NCBI GenBank assembly: GCA_964630705.1 | Contig: CAZVZH010000002.1 | Coordinates: 8,317-72,316, forward strand | DNA length: 64,000 nucleotides | Reading direction: 5' to 3' | Source: M3007 sp964630705 | GTDB lineage: Bacteria > Bacteroidota > Bacteroidia > Chitinophagales > Saprospiraceae | Shown here: positions 8,503 through 18,006 of the stretch, one piece after another | Layout of the letters: the number at the start of each line of letters is the position of its first letter | How positions within the stretch are numbered: position 1 is the first letter of the stretch | Translations under genes and position numbers: made by a program | Notes under the pieces: generated by a model | The model's input: the letters and a program-made list of their open reading frames with translations, nothing else | The model's database searches: none | Told to the model about the DNA's origin: nothing

Positions 8503-10908
8503 TCACACCCAGCTCGCCACACTGCCTGTTTCCCGCAGCTGCACCTCCAAAATATTGGGAAAATAGTCCTTCTGGCTGTCGATATGCGTGACGATATAAA
8601 TCTGCCGGAATTGCTCCTGCAGGAAATACAGGGCCAGCATCATCTCGTGGCGGCGCTCCTCATCCTGGCTGCCGAAAATTTCATCGAAGGCCAGAAACTC
8701 GACGCGCTGGCCGTTGCCGCTGAGGTCCATGATCGCTTTGGTGATGGCGATGCGCAGGCAGAAATTGGCCAGGTCGATCTCGCCGCCCGAGAAGCGTTCG
8801 ATCGGGTAGAGGATGCCGCCGTCGGCGATGGCAAAGTCGAAATTTTCGTCCACTTCGATGCGCTCGTATTTCCCTTTGGTGATGCGGCTGAACAGTTCGC
8901 TGGCTTCTCGGGAAATGCTGGGGCTGATCTTTTCGAGAATCTCCGTTTTGAACTGCACCAGCAACTCGCCGAGTTGGCGCAGCACCTCGGCCTCGCCCAG
9001 CTTGGCGCTGATTTGCCCGCGGATACTTTCGTTGGCCTGGAGCCGGGCCTGGATTTTTTCCATTTGGGTAACTAGCTCGTAGCCGGATTTCTCGAGCGCG
9101 CGCACCAGCTGCGACTGGCTGGAAAAACCTTCGCCAAATTGCGTGAGGGTATTTTTGGCAGCTTCGTATCGCCCGGCGTCGTAGCCGGTTTTTCCGGTTT
9201 CCGCTTGTGTTTGCTGCAGGATTTGGGTAGTTTCTTCGATCTGCGCTTCATGTTCCAGCAGATATTTTTTGGTGGCCGGCACCTCCCGCTCCAGGTAGCT
9301 GCGCTCGTTGGAAAATTGCAGGTACCGCGGCTCGGCAGCGGCTACTTTCGATTTCAGGGCCAGGTAGTCGGCTTCGTCGAATTGTACCGCACCGATTTCG
9401 GCCAGGATCGCCTGGATGCGGGCAGCCTGCGCTTCGAGTCGCCCGAAGGCTTCCTGCTCGCGGTGCTGTTGCTTGGCAATTTCTTCGAGCCGGGTTTGTT
9501 CTTCGCGCAGTTGTTGCTGACTTGTCTGGGCGGCGGCGAGTTGCTGCCGGAGTTGCAGACCTTCCAGCCGCACTGTTTCCTGTTCGGCCTGGAGCGCCTG
9601 GAGTTCCTGGACTTGCAAGGTTTCGATCTCGAGGTTGAGTTGTTGCAACACATGGTCGTAGGCCTCCTGGACGGGTTGGTAGCAGGTCGGGCAGTTGCCG
9701 TCTTTGCCGATAGCTTCGAGCTCGCCAATTTTTTTCCGGCGCTCATCGATGCGCACGCCCAGCGCCTCGGCCTGGCTTTTGATGCGGCTGTGGACCTGGA
9801 GCTTTTGCTCAATCTGTTGCTCTATCTGCTGAAGTTGTTGTTGTTTTTCAGCAAGTTCCCGGTCCAGCGCGGCTTTTTTTTGAAGCCGGGCGCCGAGCTC
9901 GCTCAGGCGCTCGCGGCTTTGTTGCAGGTTGGGTTCCAGTTCCTGAAGTTGGAGCAAGTTAGCCTTGCGGTTAAGGTGCTTTTGCCGCAGATTTTCGAGT
10001 TCGAGCAGTTGTTTTTTCTCGTGTTCGAATTCGGTGAATTCCGACAACTGAGCGGCAATTTTTTGCTCCAGTTGCTGCAAGCTGCGCCGTTTGTCTTGCA
10101 GGGCGGCAAGTTGCATGCGCAGCCCGGCCAAGCGTTCTTGTAGCCGGCCGATTTCCTGCTGGAGCGCGAGGTGCCGGCCTTGTTTTTTTTCCTCGGTTTC
10201 AAAATTGTTGCGGGCGGCGCTGTAGTCGCGCTCCACCTGTTGCAGCACTTTTTGCTCCTTTTTCAGCGCTTGCTGCCCCTTGCGCAGTTCACGCTGTTGC
10301 GCGGCGAGGTCTTTTTCCAGCTCGCGCGCAACGGCCGGGTCGAGCAGGTTTTGGCGTTGGCCGGCAATTTGGCTATTGAGGTCGCGGGCATCGATGTTGA
10401 TCCGCGACTGTAGGGCGTCGAGGGTGTCGAGGCCGATCATTTTGCGGACCATGCGCTTGCGGGCCTCGCCGCTGGTATCGGACAGTTCGGACAGTTCTTT
10501 TTGGCCGGAAAAAACCGAGCGTTTGAAGGCGTCGCGCTCCATGTTGAGCACCCGCACCACTTCGTCATTCACTGGGGCTACGCCTTTGGCAATCAGTTCG
10601 TCGTTTTTGAACAACTCGGCCTGCACAGTCATGGTTTTGCCCCGGAATTCGCGCCGCACGCGGTACAGGGCGGGGCCTACGGCAAATTCCAGCTGGAGTA
10701 CTACCGCGGCTTTTTCCTCCGAAAAAGTGCTGCGAATCAGGTTTTTATTGCTCTCGTCTTTGCCGTACAAACAGTACAAAATAGCCTCGAACAAGGTCGA
10801 TTTGCCCGCTCCGTTGCGCCCGATAATCCCTACCAGCCCCTCGCGGAACTCCAGGTCGAGGCTTTGGTACTGTTTGTAATGTTCCAGGTGTAGCTGGCGG
10901 AGGGTCAT
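8503..10908 (-). CDS. sbcC: SbcC/Rad50-type nuclease ATPase subunit
   Basis: This 801-residue SMC-like ATPase partners SbcD in an exonuclease/endonuclease complex that opens hairpins and processes DNA ends. Walker A is at residues 30-38 (GRNGAGKST). A long Gln/Glu/Leu-rich coiled coil runs from roughly 170 to 650, interrupted near residue 404 by the zinc-hook CPTC. The ABC signature FSGGEIDLANF and Walker B EFLAFDEIF sit near the C terminus. It is shorter than E. coli SbcC (about 1,050 residues) because its coiled coil is shorter. The start codon lies 3 bp after the sbcD stop, so the two are surely co-transcribed and translationally linked. Confidence 0.93.
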   Translation of the reverse strand: MTLRQLHLEHYKQYQSLDLEFREGLVGIIGRNGAGKSTLFEAILYCLYGKDESNKNLIRSTFSEEKAAVVLQLEFAVGPALYRVRREFRGKTMTVQAELFKNDELIAKGVAPVNDEVVRVLNMERDAFKRSVFSGQKELSELSDTSGEARKRMVRKMIGLDTLDALQSRINIDARDLNSQIAGQRQNLLDPAVARELEKDLAAQQRELRKGQQALKKEQKVLQQVERDYSAARNNFETEEKKQGRHLALQQEIGRLQERLAGLRMQLAALQDKRRSLQQLEQKIAAQLSEFTEFEHEKKQLLELENLRQKHLNRKANLLQLQELEPNLQQSRERLSELGARLQKKAALDRELAEKQQQLQQIEQQIEQKLQVHSRIKSQAEALGVRIDERRKKIGELEAIGKDGNCPTCYQPVQEAYDHVLQQLNLEIETLQVQELQALQAEQETVRLEGLQLRQQLAAAQTSQQQLREEQTRLEEIAKQQHREQEAFGRLEAQAARIQAILAEIGAVQFDEADYLALKSKVAAAEPRYLQFSNERSYLEREVPATKKYLLEHEAQIEETTQILQQTQAETGKTGYDAGRYEAAKNTLTQFGEGFSSQSQLVRALEKSGYELVTQMEKIQARLQANESIRGQISAKLGEAEVLRQLGELLVQFKTEILEKISPSISREASELFSRITKGKYERIEVDENFDFAIADGGILYPIERFSGGEIDLANFCLRIAITKAIMDLSGNGQRVEFLAFDEIFGSQDEERRHEMMLALYFLQEQFRQIYIVTHIDSQKDYFPNILEVQLRETGSVASWV

Positions 10909-10911
10909 GGT

Positions 10912-12039
10912 TTACGGTGTGCTGTGAAAATAGTAGGCGGCTTTTTCCGCGATTTGGGCGGCGAGTTGGGGATTGTCGGGAAACTTCTCGCGGATGTAGT
11001 CGTTGAAAATCTGGTCGAGCCGGTCAAACTGGTCGGCTTCGAGCTGGCGCACGAAATTCCGGTCGGAAAAGCTGCGGCGGCGCGGCAGGATTTGAAGGGC
11101 TTCCGGGAAAAGCTCCTTCAAAAATGCGTTGGAGAGTTCGAGCGACTGTTCCACTTTTATATCGTTGAAAATCAGGGAAATGATCGCTCCTGAAGTGGTT
11201 TGCTGCCCGGCGAATTGCTCGAGCGCCCCCCGAAGTTCAGCCACTGGTTTTTGCCGGCAATTTTGAATTTCAAGTTTCAACCAGGGCCGGGTGGGCACCG
11301 CTTCAAAGCGCGTGGCGCATTGGCCTTTTTTATCTATTTCCAGCACCATGAACCCTTTTTCCGAGCCGATTTCAGTTTCGCTCAGTCGTTCGATGGAGCC
11401 GCAATACCAGGCATTGGCATGGAGGTCTATTTTTTGAAAATTGTGCCAGTGGCCCAGGGCGATGTATTGGAAGCCGGCGAGTTTTTCGATAAAATTTTCC
11501 GGGAACATTTGCTCGCCGTATTCCTCCATCAAAAAACGTTTGCCCAGGGAGGTGTGCAGCATCAGGAGGTTGAATTTGCCCGCCCGGGGCTGCATTTTTT
11601 CCAATTGCTCCTGCAAAATCCGGGTGTCGTTGATGTGCGGCAGGCCGTGGATGACCAGACCGTCCAGTTCGGCCGTTTCCCAGGCTTCGCCGAAAAAGGG
11701 GCGCACGCAGTCGAGGCTGCGAAAAGCGCGCAGGATCGGGCTGGTAAAAACGGTTTTGGGCGTTTCGTGGTTGCCGGCGATGACGTACACCGGAATGCGG
11801 GCGTCGCACAAGCGGCGGAGTTGCTCCAGTGCGACGGTGAGCGCCCGGTTGGAGGGGCTGGGTCGGTGGAAAAAATCGCCGGAGTGGACCACAGCGTCGG
11901 GTTTCAACTCGAGGATGCGTTGAATGGTGTGCGCGAAGGCGTCATATACATCCTGTTCCCGGGCGTTGATGCCCTGGGGCGTTACCTGGTCGAAAGCCTG
12001 AAAACCCAGGTGGGTGTCGGAAAAATGGACGATGCGCAT
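10912..12039 (-). CDS. sbcD: SbcD/Mre11-type metallophosphoesterase nuclease subunit
   Basis: At 375 residues this is the expected length. The calcineurin-like phosphoesterase motifs occur in order: SDTHLG (D8, H10), SGDFFHR, AGNHETP, a histidine in LMLHTSLG, and ALGHWHNFQ (GHxH). These residues bind the two catalytic metal ions of the Mre11 family. The C-terminal region from about 270 on is the capping/SbcC-binding part. It is the first gene of a tight sbcDC pair. DinB-family and RsmB-like genes lie upstream on the same strand with small gaps (36 and 18 bp), so all four may share a transcript. Confidence 0.93.
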   Translation of the reverse strand: MRIVHFSDTHLGFQAFDQVTPQGINAREQDVYDAFAHTIQRILELKPDAVVHSGDFFHRPSPSNRALTVALEQLRRLCDARIPVYVIAGNHETPKTVFTSPILRAFRSLDCVRPFFGEAWETAELDGLVIHGLPHINDTRILQEQLEKMQPRAGKFNLLMLHTSLGKRFLMEEYGEQMFPENFIEKLAGFQYIALGHWHNFQKIDLHANAWYCGSIERLSETEIGSEKGFMVLEIDKKGQCATRFEAVPTRPWLKLEIQNCRQKPVAELRGALEQFAGQQTTSGAIISLIFNDIKVEQSLELSNAFLKELFPEALQILPRRRSFSDRNFVRQLEADQFDRLDQIFNDYIREKFPDNPQLAAQIAEKAAYYFHSTP

Positions 12040-12075
12040 GGCGGTGCTGTTTGGGCAAAAGTCAAAAAACTAGCG

Positions 12076-12582
12076 CTAGTTCTGGTCGCGTACCCGAACG
12101 TAGGCAATGTAATCCGTTTGCGGCGGGTCGGTCAGTCCCAGTTTGCGGGCCATCGTCACCAGTTGGCCGCGGTGGTAGGTGCTGTGTTGCAGGCAGTGCA
12201 GCAGCACCTCTGCGTTGGGGGTGGTGAATAAATCGCCTTTGGTGTTGCGGTAGCGGATTTCAGCCTGAAAAAAAGCGTCGGCCGCCCGTTGGACGAAATC
12301 GGAAAAAGCGCGGCTGTTGGCCAGCAGGCCGTCCATCATTTCCTCTGCGGAGCCCGAAAAATAGGTGCTGGGAAAAACCATGGCGGGTTCGCCCTGCAAG
12401 CGGAGCAACCAGATTTGTTGTGCATCCCAGATGTGTAGCATGGTCAGCCGCAGGGAGGGGAAACTGGAGGGCGTCTCTTGTTGGAGCAGGGCGTCTGGCG
12501 CAGCCCGGAGCCAGTTGACCATTTTTTCATTGGCCCAGAGGTTGTAGCGGGCAAAATCTTTTAACAATTCAGGGAGTTGCAT
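12076..12582 (-). CDS. DinB-family four-helix-bundle protein
   Basis: This 168-residue protein shows the DinB/YfiT-like pattern of a putative metal-binding four-helix bundle. It has an N-terminal histidine-poor helix (FARYNLWANEKMVNWL), a middle LTMLHIWDAQQIWLLRL with a candidate metal His, and a C-terminal LLHCLQHSTYHRGQLVTMARKLG bearing the paired HxxxH. Family members include thiol-dependent S-transferases and many uncharacterised proteins, so the substrate cannot be named. The name reflects DNA-damage-inducible B. subtilis DinB and does not mean DNA polymerase IV. Confidence 0.85.
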   Translation of the reverse strand: MQLPELLKDFARYNLWANEKMVNWLRAAPDALLQQETPSSFPSLRLTMLHIWDAQQIWLLRLQGEPAMVFPSTYFSGSAEEMMDGLLANSRAFSDFVQRAADAFFQAEIRYRNTKGDLFTTPNAEVLLHCLQHSTYHRGQLVTMARKLGLTDPPQTDYIAYVRVRDQN

Positions 12583-12600
12583 GCGAGGTGTTTTTAAACT

Positions 12601-13944
12601 TCAGATTCGCTCCAACAGGGCCATGTAAAATCCGTCGAAGCCTTCGTCTTGCGGCAAGATACGACGTTCGGCGAGCAGGCGAAATTGGGCGCCGGCCGGG
12701 CTGTTCAAAAACGCTGCCACCTGTCCTTCGTTTTCAGAAGGCAAAATACTGCAAGTGGCGTACACCAGCCGGCCGCCGGGTTTTACGATGGGACTATAGT
12801 CGCGTAAAATTTCCTGTTGGGTTTGCCGCAACGCTTCGATTTGTTCCGGTTGGAGTTTCCATTTGGCGTCGGGGTTGCGGCGCAGCACGCCAAGCCCGCT
12901 GCAGGGGACATCGAGCAGGAGCCGGTCGGCGCTGCCGAACAGGCGTTTGACCACCTTGCGGTTGTCGATCGGCCGGGTTTCGATGTTGGAAACGCCGGCG
13001 CGGCGGGCGCGTTTTTTCAGCTCGTCCAGTTTCCAGCCGTGGGTATCGAGCGCGATGAGTTGGCCTTTGTTTTCCAGCAGCGCGGCCAGGTGGAGCGACT
13101 TGCCGCCGCCGCCGGCGCAGGCGTCGACCACGCGCATGCCGGGCGTGGGCGCGAGGAAAGCGGCGACGAGTTGGCTGCTGTAATCCTGGATTTCAAAAAG
13201 GCCATTTTTAAAAGCGGCCGTGCGAAAAACATTCAACCGGCGGTTCAAAACGAGCGCGTCCTGGTCGCCGTGCGGATGGCTTTCCACACCTTCCTGAGCT
13301 AGTGCATCGCGGAGCGCTTCCCGGGTGGTTTTCAGGCGGTTGGCGCGCAACACCACTTGGGCGGGCTGGTTGAGGGCCTGCAGGGTGGCATCCCATTGTT
13401 GCCCGAGTTCCTGCTGGCCGAGTTGGTCCAGCCAATCGGGGATGCTTTCGCGCAGGGCGCGGGCGGTTTGGAGCGCGGTTGCTTTGGATAAGATTTCGGC
13501 GGCGTGGAGGTCTTGGAATTCGGTCCAGCCGGGTAGGGTAGCGCTCGTTGGATCGGTTGGCGCCTCTGTTTTGTTTTTTAATTTGGACAGGGTTTGCAGC
13601 AGGTCTTTTCCGGGTTTGGATGCCGGCTCAGGTTCGGTGCGGTAGCCGGCGGAAAGGATCAGGTGGATGCCGATGATTTTCCAAAAGTCCGCTTCGGCGG
13701 AGGGTGTTTTTCCTAAAACTTCAGCGTACAGGCGGTAAAACCGGACCACTTCGTAGGTGGTTTCGGCGATAAACGCCCGGTCGCGGCTGCCCGCTTTGGG
13801 TTGGCTGCGCAGGGTGTGCTCGATCACTTTGTCGGCCTGGCGGCCTTCCAAGAAAATCGACTGGAGCGTCTGTGCGACGGTGCGGACGAGAATTGGGTGC
13901 AGTTTGCGGTCGGCGAAAGACGCCTTTTCGGGAGTAGAACGCAT
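12601..13944 (-). CDS. RsmB/NOP-family RNA (cytosine-C5) methyltransferase
   Basis: The protein is 447 residues from ATG 13944 (MRSTPEKASFADRKLHP); a longer in-frame extension to 14001 is unlikely because it would run toward the divergent gene. The N-terminal half is NusB/RsmB-like helical. The methyltransferase part shows the SAM loop VVDACAGGGGKSLHLAALL. The two catalytic cysteines of m5C methyltransferases are in DVPCSGLGVLRRNPD and YATCSILPSENEGQV. It most likely methylates 16S rRNA, as RsmB does, but paralogues with other rRNA or tRNA targets exist. An 89-bp divergent spacer separates it from the GH36 gene. A near-consensus -7 element (TACCTTTA) lies just upstream. Confidence 0.88.
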   Translation of the reverse strand: MRSTPEKASFADRKLHPILVRTVAQTLQSIFLEGRQADKVIEHTLRSQPKAGSRDRAFIAETTYEVVRFYRLYAEVLGKTPSAEADFWKIIGIHLILSAGYRTEPEPASKPGKDLLQTLSKLKNKTEAPTDPTSATLPGWTEFQDLHAAEILSKATALQTARALRESIPDWLDQLGQQELGQQWDATLQALNQPAQVVLRANRLKTTREALRDALAQEGVESHPHGDQDALVLNRRLNVFRTAAFKNGLFEIQDYSSQLVAAFLAPTPGMRVVDACAGGGGKSLHLAALLENKGQLIALDTHGWKLDELKKRARRAGVSNIETRPIDNRKVVKRLFGSADRLLLDVPCSGLGVLRRNPDAKWKLQPEQIEALRQTQQEILRDYSPIVKPGGRLVYATCSILPSENEGQVAAFLNSPAGAQFRLLAERRILPQDEGFDGFYMALLERI

Positions 13945-14033
13945 ATGAATTCGTAAAGGTAAAATATCCCCTGCGAATCGGGACGCCAGTTTCGCAGGCA
14001 TACTCTAACTTGCCCAGGCAAACACTTTTTCCC

Positions 14034-15782
14034 ATGCAACTGCGCCAAGCATACCTCAAACTGAAAAGTGAAGGCCGAACTAAATTGTATGCCCTGCAAC
14101 CGGGCCGGGTAAATTCTTTCGATGAAATCCACATTTCCTTCGAAGCCGAACCAGCAGCCGGCGGCACCCGCTACGCGCTGTTTTTGCACCCAAAAACCGA
14201 TGTGGAATTGCTCCGCCTGGAGGTTGAATTTTCCCTTCAGCCTGATCCTGACGCGCGCTTTTTTGCCAACGGCTTCCAATCGTGGAGCGAAAGCCGGCTG
14301 CTGCCGCTCGACGGGCAAATTCCCGGCCTGCGCTCAATCGCTCGGAAATACCTGGGCTTTTCGGGCGACGACCACATCTCGGGGATCCCACGCGGTACCG
14401 GTAATTTGCACTCCTGGACGTATACTTATTTCCAGCAAAAAAATGAACGGGCTCTTTTTTGGGGCTCTCTGGCAGAGCACACCGGCTTTACTTTGTTCCT
14501 TTGGAATGCCGACCAGCAACTGCTGACGGTGCGCAAGGATGTCGAAGGCTTGCACTTGCAGCACTCCTTCCCGGCACTTGACTTTTGGGTAGGAGCGGGT
14601 GCTGAGTCTGAAGTGTTTGAGCGGTATTTTGAATTGCTAGCGCTGCATCAGCCGGGTTTCCGGACGCCTCAGCAAGTGCTGGAGCCGGCTTTGGGCTGGA
14701 CGAGTTGGTACCGGTATTTCAACCGGATTTCTGCTGAAATAATTTTGAAAAATGCCGAGGCCATTGCTTCCAGTGGTTTGCCTTTCCGGGAATTTCAACT
14801 TGATGACGGCTGGCAAACGGCTGTCGGCGACTGGCGGTCGGTGCGGCCTGAATTTCCGGAAGGTATGGGGGCTTTGGCAAAAAATATTAAGGCGCTGGGC
14901 TTGCGGCCGGGCTTGTGGTTGGCGCCTTTTGTAGCAGCGGCGAATTCCCGGTTGGTTCGGGAGCATCCGGACTGGTTGTTGAAAAACCAACGGGGGAACC
15001 CGCTGCGGGCAGGCTGGAATCCCCTGTGGGGCGGCTGGTATTATGCCTTGGATTTTTACCATCCGGGCGTGCAGGATTATCTCAGCGGCGTCTTTCACAT
15101 TGTGTTCGACCATTGGGGCTACGAGCTGGTCAAACTGGATTTCCTTTTTGCTGTTTGCCTGGCGGCGGCGCCGGGCAAAACCCGCGGGCAGGTAATGCGC
15201 GAGGCTATGGAGTTTTTGCGCCTGCAAACGGGTTCCAGAACGCTGCTGGCTTGCGGTGTGCCCCTGGGTGCTGCTTTTGGCGTGGCCGACATATGCCGCA
15301 TCGGCGGCGATGTGCACCTGCGCTGGGAACACCGCTTGCTGGCGGGGCTCCGGCACCGGGAGCGGGTGAGCACGCTGGCCAGTTTACGCGCTACCTTAGG
15401 CCGTTGGCACCTGAACCGACGTGCCTTTTTGAACGATCCCGATGTGTTTATTCTGCGGTCGGAACACCAGCACCTGACCCCCATGCAGCAGCATACCTTA
15501 CTGACGGTGAACCGGTTGCTCGGCGGCGCCTGGTTTACGTCTGATCAGGTGAGCGAATATAGTCCGGAGCAGCGTAGTGAATTGGAAGAGACTTTGGAAT
15601 GGGGCGGCGCTGCGGTTTCGTCGGTAGCGGAAATCGCGCCCGATGTGTTCTGTATTTGTTTTGATTATTCCGGTAAGGCCTGGGCAGCGTGGGTCAATTT
15701 GAATGCCCGGCAGGTGGAGGTAGAAAATAAAAACGGCCGGATCGGGATACAGCCGTTCGAGACTATTATTTTGAACAGTTAA
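14034..15782 (+). CDS. GH36/clan GH-D glycoside hydrolase, probable alpha-galactosidase
   Basis: The protein is 582 residues from ATG 14034 (MQLRQAYLKLK). An N-terminal beta-sandwich part (to about residue 210) precedes the (beta/alpha)8 barrel that begins near LGWTSWYRYFNRISAE. The substrate-binding LDDGWQTAVGDW, the KLDFLF strand carrying the likely nucleophile Asp, and CRIGGDVHLRW carrying the likely acid/base Asp match the GH36 pattern. No signal peptide is seen, suggesting cytoplasmic hydrolysis of alpha-galactosides. It has no sugar transporter or regulator beside it, so it stands alone between rsmB-like and yqgE. Raffinose-synthase-like activity cannot be excluded by eye. Confidence 0.82.
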   Translation: MQLRQAYLKLKSEGRTKLYALQPGRVNSFDEIHISFEAEPAAGGTRYALFLHPKTDVELLRLEVEFSLQPDPDARFFANGFQSWSESRLLPLDGQIPGLRSIARKYLGFSGDDHISGIPRGTGNLHSWTYTYFQQKNERALFWGSLAEHTGFTLFLWNADQQLLTVRKDVEGLHLQHSFPALDFWVGAGAESEVFERYFELLALHQPGFRTPQQVLEPALGWTSWYRYFNRISAEIILKNAEAIASSGLPFREFQLDDGWQTAVGDWRSVRPEFPEGMGALAKNIKALGLRPGLWLAPFVAAANSRLVREHPDWLLKNQRGNPLRAGWNPLWGGWYYALDFYHPGVQDYLSGVFHIVFDHWGYELVKLDFLFAVCLAAAPGKTRGQVMREAMEFLRLQTGSRTLLACGVPLGAAFGVADICRIGGDVHLRWEHRLLAGLRHRERVSTLASLRATLGRWHLNRRAFLNDPDVFILRSEHQHLTPMQQHTLLTVNRLLGGAWFTSDQVSEYSPEQRSELEETLEWGGAAVSSVAEIAPDVFCICFDYSGKAWAAWVNLNARQVEVENKNGRIGIQPFETIILNS

Positions 15783-15783
15783 A

Positions 15784-16344
15784 TCAGTTCCAGCTGATAT
15801 TCTCCGGCATGTCGGAGAGGATTTCGAAAATATCGCCCTTGTTGTACATGATCTGGCGCCAGAGCCGGTTGGGTTTGAGTTTAAAAATGTAGTTGGCGTC
15901 CATCTCGCCGGGCACCCAGGAGCCGTATTCTACTTCATCTTTCAGTTGGCCCGCCGACCAGCCCGAATAGCCTACGAAAAAGCGGATATTGGACGAATCG
16001 ATTTTTTGCTGGGAAACCAACATTTTCAGCTGGTCAAAATCGCCGCCCCACCACACGCCTTCGGCAATTTTTACACTGTCGTCCAGTTGGTTGCCCAGGT
16101 TATGGACGTAGTGCAGGGTGTCGGTTTGCACGGGGCCGCCATAGAAGATTTCGGCGTCGAAGGGTGGGAAGTCAGACATCAGGTCGTTGATGCCCATCTC
16201 GATATTTTTGTTCAGAATGAATCCAATCGTGCCTTCATTGTGGTGTTCGCACAGGAGTACGACCGAGCGCCTGAAGTAGGGGTCGAGCATAAAAGGTTCG
16301 GCAATCAGTACCTGTCCGCTTCGGATCATCGTGTTTGCAGCCAT
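15784..16344 (-). CDS. yqgE: YqgE/AlgH family protein
   Basis: At 186 residues this is the family length. The sequence has the hallmark GQVLIAEPFMLDPYFRRSVVLLCEH, of which GQVLIAEP and VVLLCEH are the conserved blocks. NEGTIGFILNK, FYGGPVQTDTLHYVH and the C-terminal FFVGYSGWSAGQLKDEV follow. YqgE/AlgH is widespread and its biochemical role is not settled. The stop codon is one base from the stop of the convergent GH36 gene. The gene follows fabD on the same strand after 115 bp. Confidence 0.92.
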   Translation of the reverse strand: MAANTMIRSGQVLIAEPFMLDPYFRRSVVLLCEHHNEGTIGFILNKNIEMGINDLMSDFPPFDAEIFYGGPVQTDTLHYVHNLGNQLDDSVKIAEGVWWGGDFDQLKMLVSQQKIDSSNIRFFVGYSGWSAGQLKDEVEYGSWVPGEMDANYIFKLKPNRLWRQIMYNKGDIFEILSDMPENISWN

Positions 16345-16459
16345 ATACTATTCCACTTTTAGTAACAGGAACGAATGTAGGGTGGAAAGGGTTGCAAATG
16401 CAAGAGCAATGCTGGAATTGTGCCGTATTTTATCCGATTGGCCGGTTGATATCTGTGGC

Positions 16460-17341
16460 TTACAGCGTGTCGGTTGCTACGCTGCCGTCAATTTTCCGGA
16501 TCATGCCGCGCAACACCGGGCTGCCGCCGCCCACTTCGACAAATTCGGTTATGCCGGCACGGACCATGTTTTGAATGGTTTGCGTCCAACGAACAGGGGC
16601 AGTGAGTTGAGCGATCAGGTTGCGGCGGATTTCTTCCGGCTCGGTGACTGCTCCGGCGTGTACATTTTGGTACACCGGGCATACCGGCTTTTGAAAAGGC
16701 GTAGCCTTAATGGCTTCAGCCAGTTCGTCTTGCGCCGGTTGCATCAATGGCGAGTGAAATGCTCCACCAACGGCCAAGACCACCACTCGTTTGGCGCCGG
16801 CTTCCTGAAGCAGGGCAACTGCGCGTTCGATTCCTTTTATGGAGCCGGAAATGACGAGTTGCCCTGGCGTGTTGTAGTTGGCCGGCACAACAACATCATC
16901 GGTGATCGAAGCGCAAACGGCTTCTACATCGGCGTCTTCCATGCCCAGCACAGCCGCCATGGTGCTCTCCGCCAGTTCACAGGCTTTTTGCATGGCAAAA
17001 GCCCGCTGACTAACCAACTTCAGGGCATCGGCAAAGGAAAGCGCGCCGGCAGCAGCCAGGGCTGAAAATTCGCCCAGGGAGTGCCCGGCTACGGCATCCG
17101 GCCGAAACTCAGCGCCGGCGATTTTAGCCCGGATCATGCTTTCCAGAAACACGGCCGGTTGTGTCACTTTAGTTTGGGTCAGGTCTTCTTTCGTACCGGC
17201 AAACATGAGGTCCGTGATGCGCCAACCGAGCAGGCTGTTGGCTTCTTCAAAAAGATCTTTCGCCATAGAATTGGATTCGTACAAGGCTTTTCCCATACCT
17301 TCAAATTGGGAGCCTTGACCGGGAAATACGTATGCGCGCAT
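16460..17341 (-). CDS. fabD: Malonyl-CoA:ACP transacylase
   Basis: This 293-residue protein transfers malonyl from CoA to acyl carrier protein to start fatty-acid elongation. The motifs are typical: FPGQGSQFEGMGKAL at the N terminus, the nucleophile elbow GHSLGEFSAL, the malonyl-binding QRAFAMQKA arginine segment, and GGAFHSPLM with the catalytic histidine. It lies 21 bp downstream of the small psi-like gene on the same strand and may be co-transcribed with it. No other fab genes are adjacent. Confidence 0.95.
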   Translation of the reverse strand: MRAYVFPGQGSQFEGMGKALYESNSMAKDLFEEANSLLGWRITDLMFAGTKEDLTQTKVTQPAVFLESMIRAKIAGAEFRPDAVAGHSLGEFSALAAAGALSFADALKLVSQRAFAMQKACELAESTMAAVLGMEDADVEAVCASITDDVVVPANYNTPGQLVISGSIKGIERAVALLQEAGAKRVVVLAVGGAFHSPLMQPAQDELAEAIKATPFQKPVCPVYQNVHAGAVTEPEEIRRNLIAQLTAPVRWTQTIQNMVRAGITEFVEVGGGSPVLRGMIRKIDGSVATDTL

Positions 17342-17362
17342 GTTGATATCGGTTGATTTTAT

Positions 17363-17791
17363 TTACAGAAATAATTGTTGCAACGCCTGCCAAAGTCTGG
17401 TTTTCAGGGTTTTGTCCGGCTCCAGCGCGGCAAGCGTGTCGGCAAATAAAAAGGTAGCGCCGTAAAATTCTACCGGCTGGTACAGCGGGCATTGGATATT
17501 TATTCCGATTTCGAAAGGCTGAAGTCCAAAAACCAAAACATGTTCGGGTTGTTTTTCTTTCAAAACGGGTAAAACAGCAACGGCCTGCCCGTGTTCAACC
17601 GTTGCAAAGAGCGCGTCCTGTTCCAAATGAAGGCCGGCTGCGGTGAGCACTTTGTTTAAAAATGCGGGCTCATTCGTATGGCCGGCGGGGTGCCGGGCGA
17701 TCACAAATACGCGTTTGGCAAACCGGCCTTGGGCCTGTTCCAGCAATATGCGGCCGGGGATCGAGTAGACGGTATCGTTGTTTGAAAACAT
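17363..17791 (-). CDS. Conserved unknown, possibly DNA polymerase III psi-like
   Basis: This 142-residue protein starts at ATG 17791 (MFSNNDTVYSIPGRILL); the 35 codons upstream are rejected because they lack protein-like composition. The order of elements recalls HolD (psi). A hydrophobic strand FVIARHPAG is followed by a short helix FLNKVLTAAGL, a strand EHVLVFGLQP, and a C-terminal helix with TLKTRLWQALQQLF that parallels the ARAALWQQI segment of E. coli psi. This is a weak resemblance judged by eye and not proof of homology. It sits just upstream of fabD and divergent from ilvE. Confidence 0.45.
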   Translation of the reverse strand: MFSNNDTVYSIPGRILLEQAQGRFAKRVFVIARHPAGHTNEPAFLNKVLTAAGLHLEQDALFATVEHGQAVAVLPVLKEKQPEHVLVFGLQPFEIGINIQCPLYQPVEFYGATFLFADTLAALEPDKTLKTRLWQALQQLFL

Positions 17792-18006
17792 AGTACAAAG
17801 GCTTGCAAAAACAGCGTGTTCGCTGCAACTAGCGTGTTGTGGCACAAAAATATAAATATCCTTCGAATCCTGCCTTTGGGAATAATAATTTGGCAAACTC
17901 GGCCCTTTAATTTTTCATTTGAAATATTATTTTTAGAATCCCCTTAGACTTTTTACCTTTGCAGCGCAAAACCACCACCCATGTTCACCGTGCAAACCTT
18001 CTCAAC

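Noticed and set aside
9139..10143. Plus-strand open frame of 334 codons inside sbcC
   Set aside because: It is antisense to the sbcC coiled coil and consists of Leu/Phe-rich strings expected from the reverse of Gln/Glu codons.
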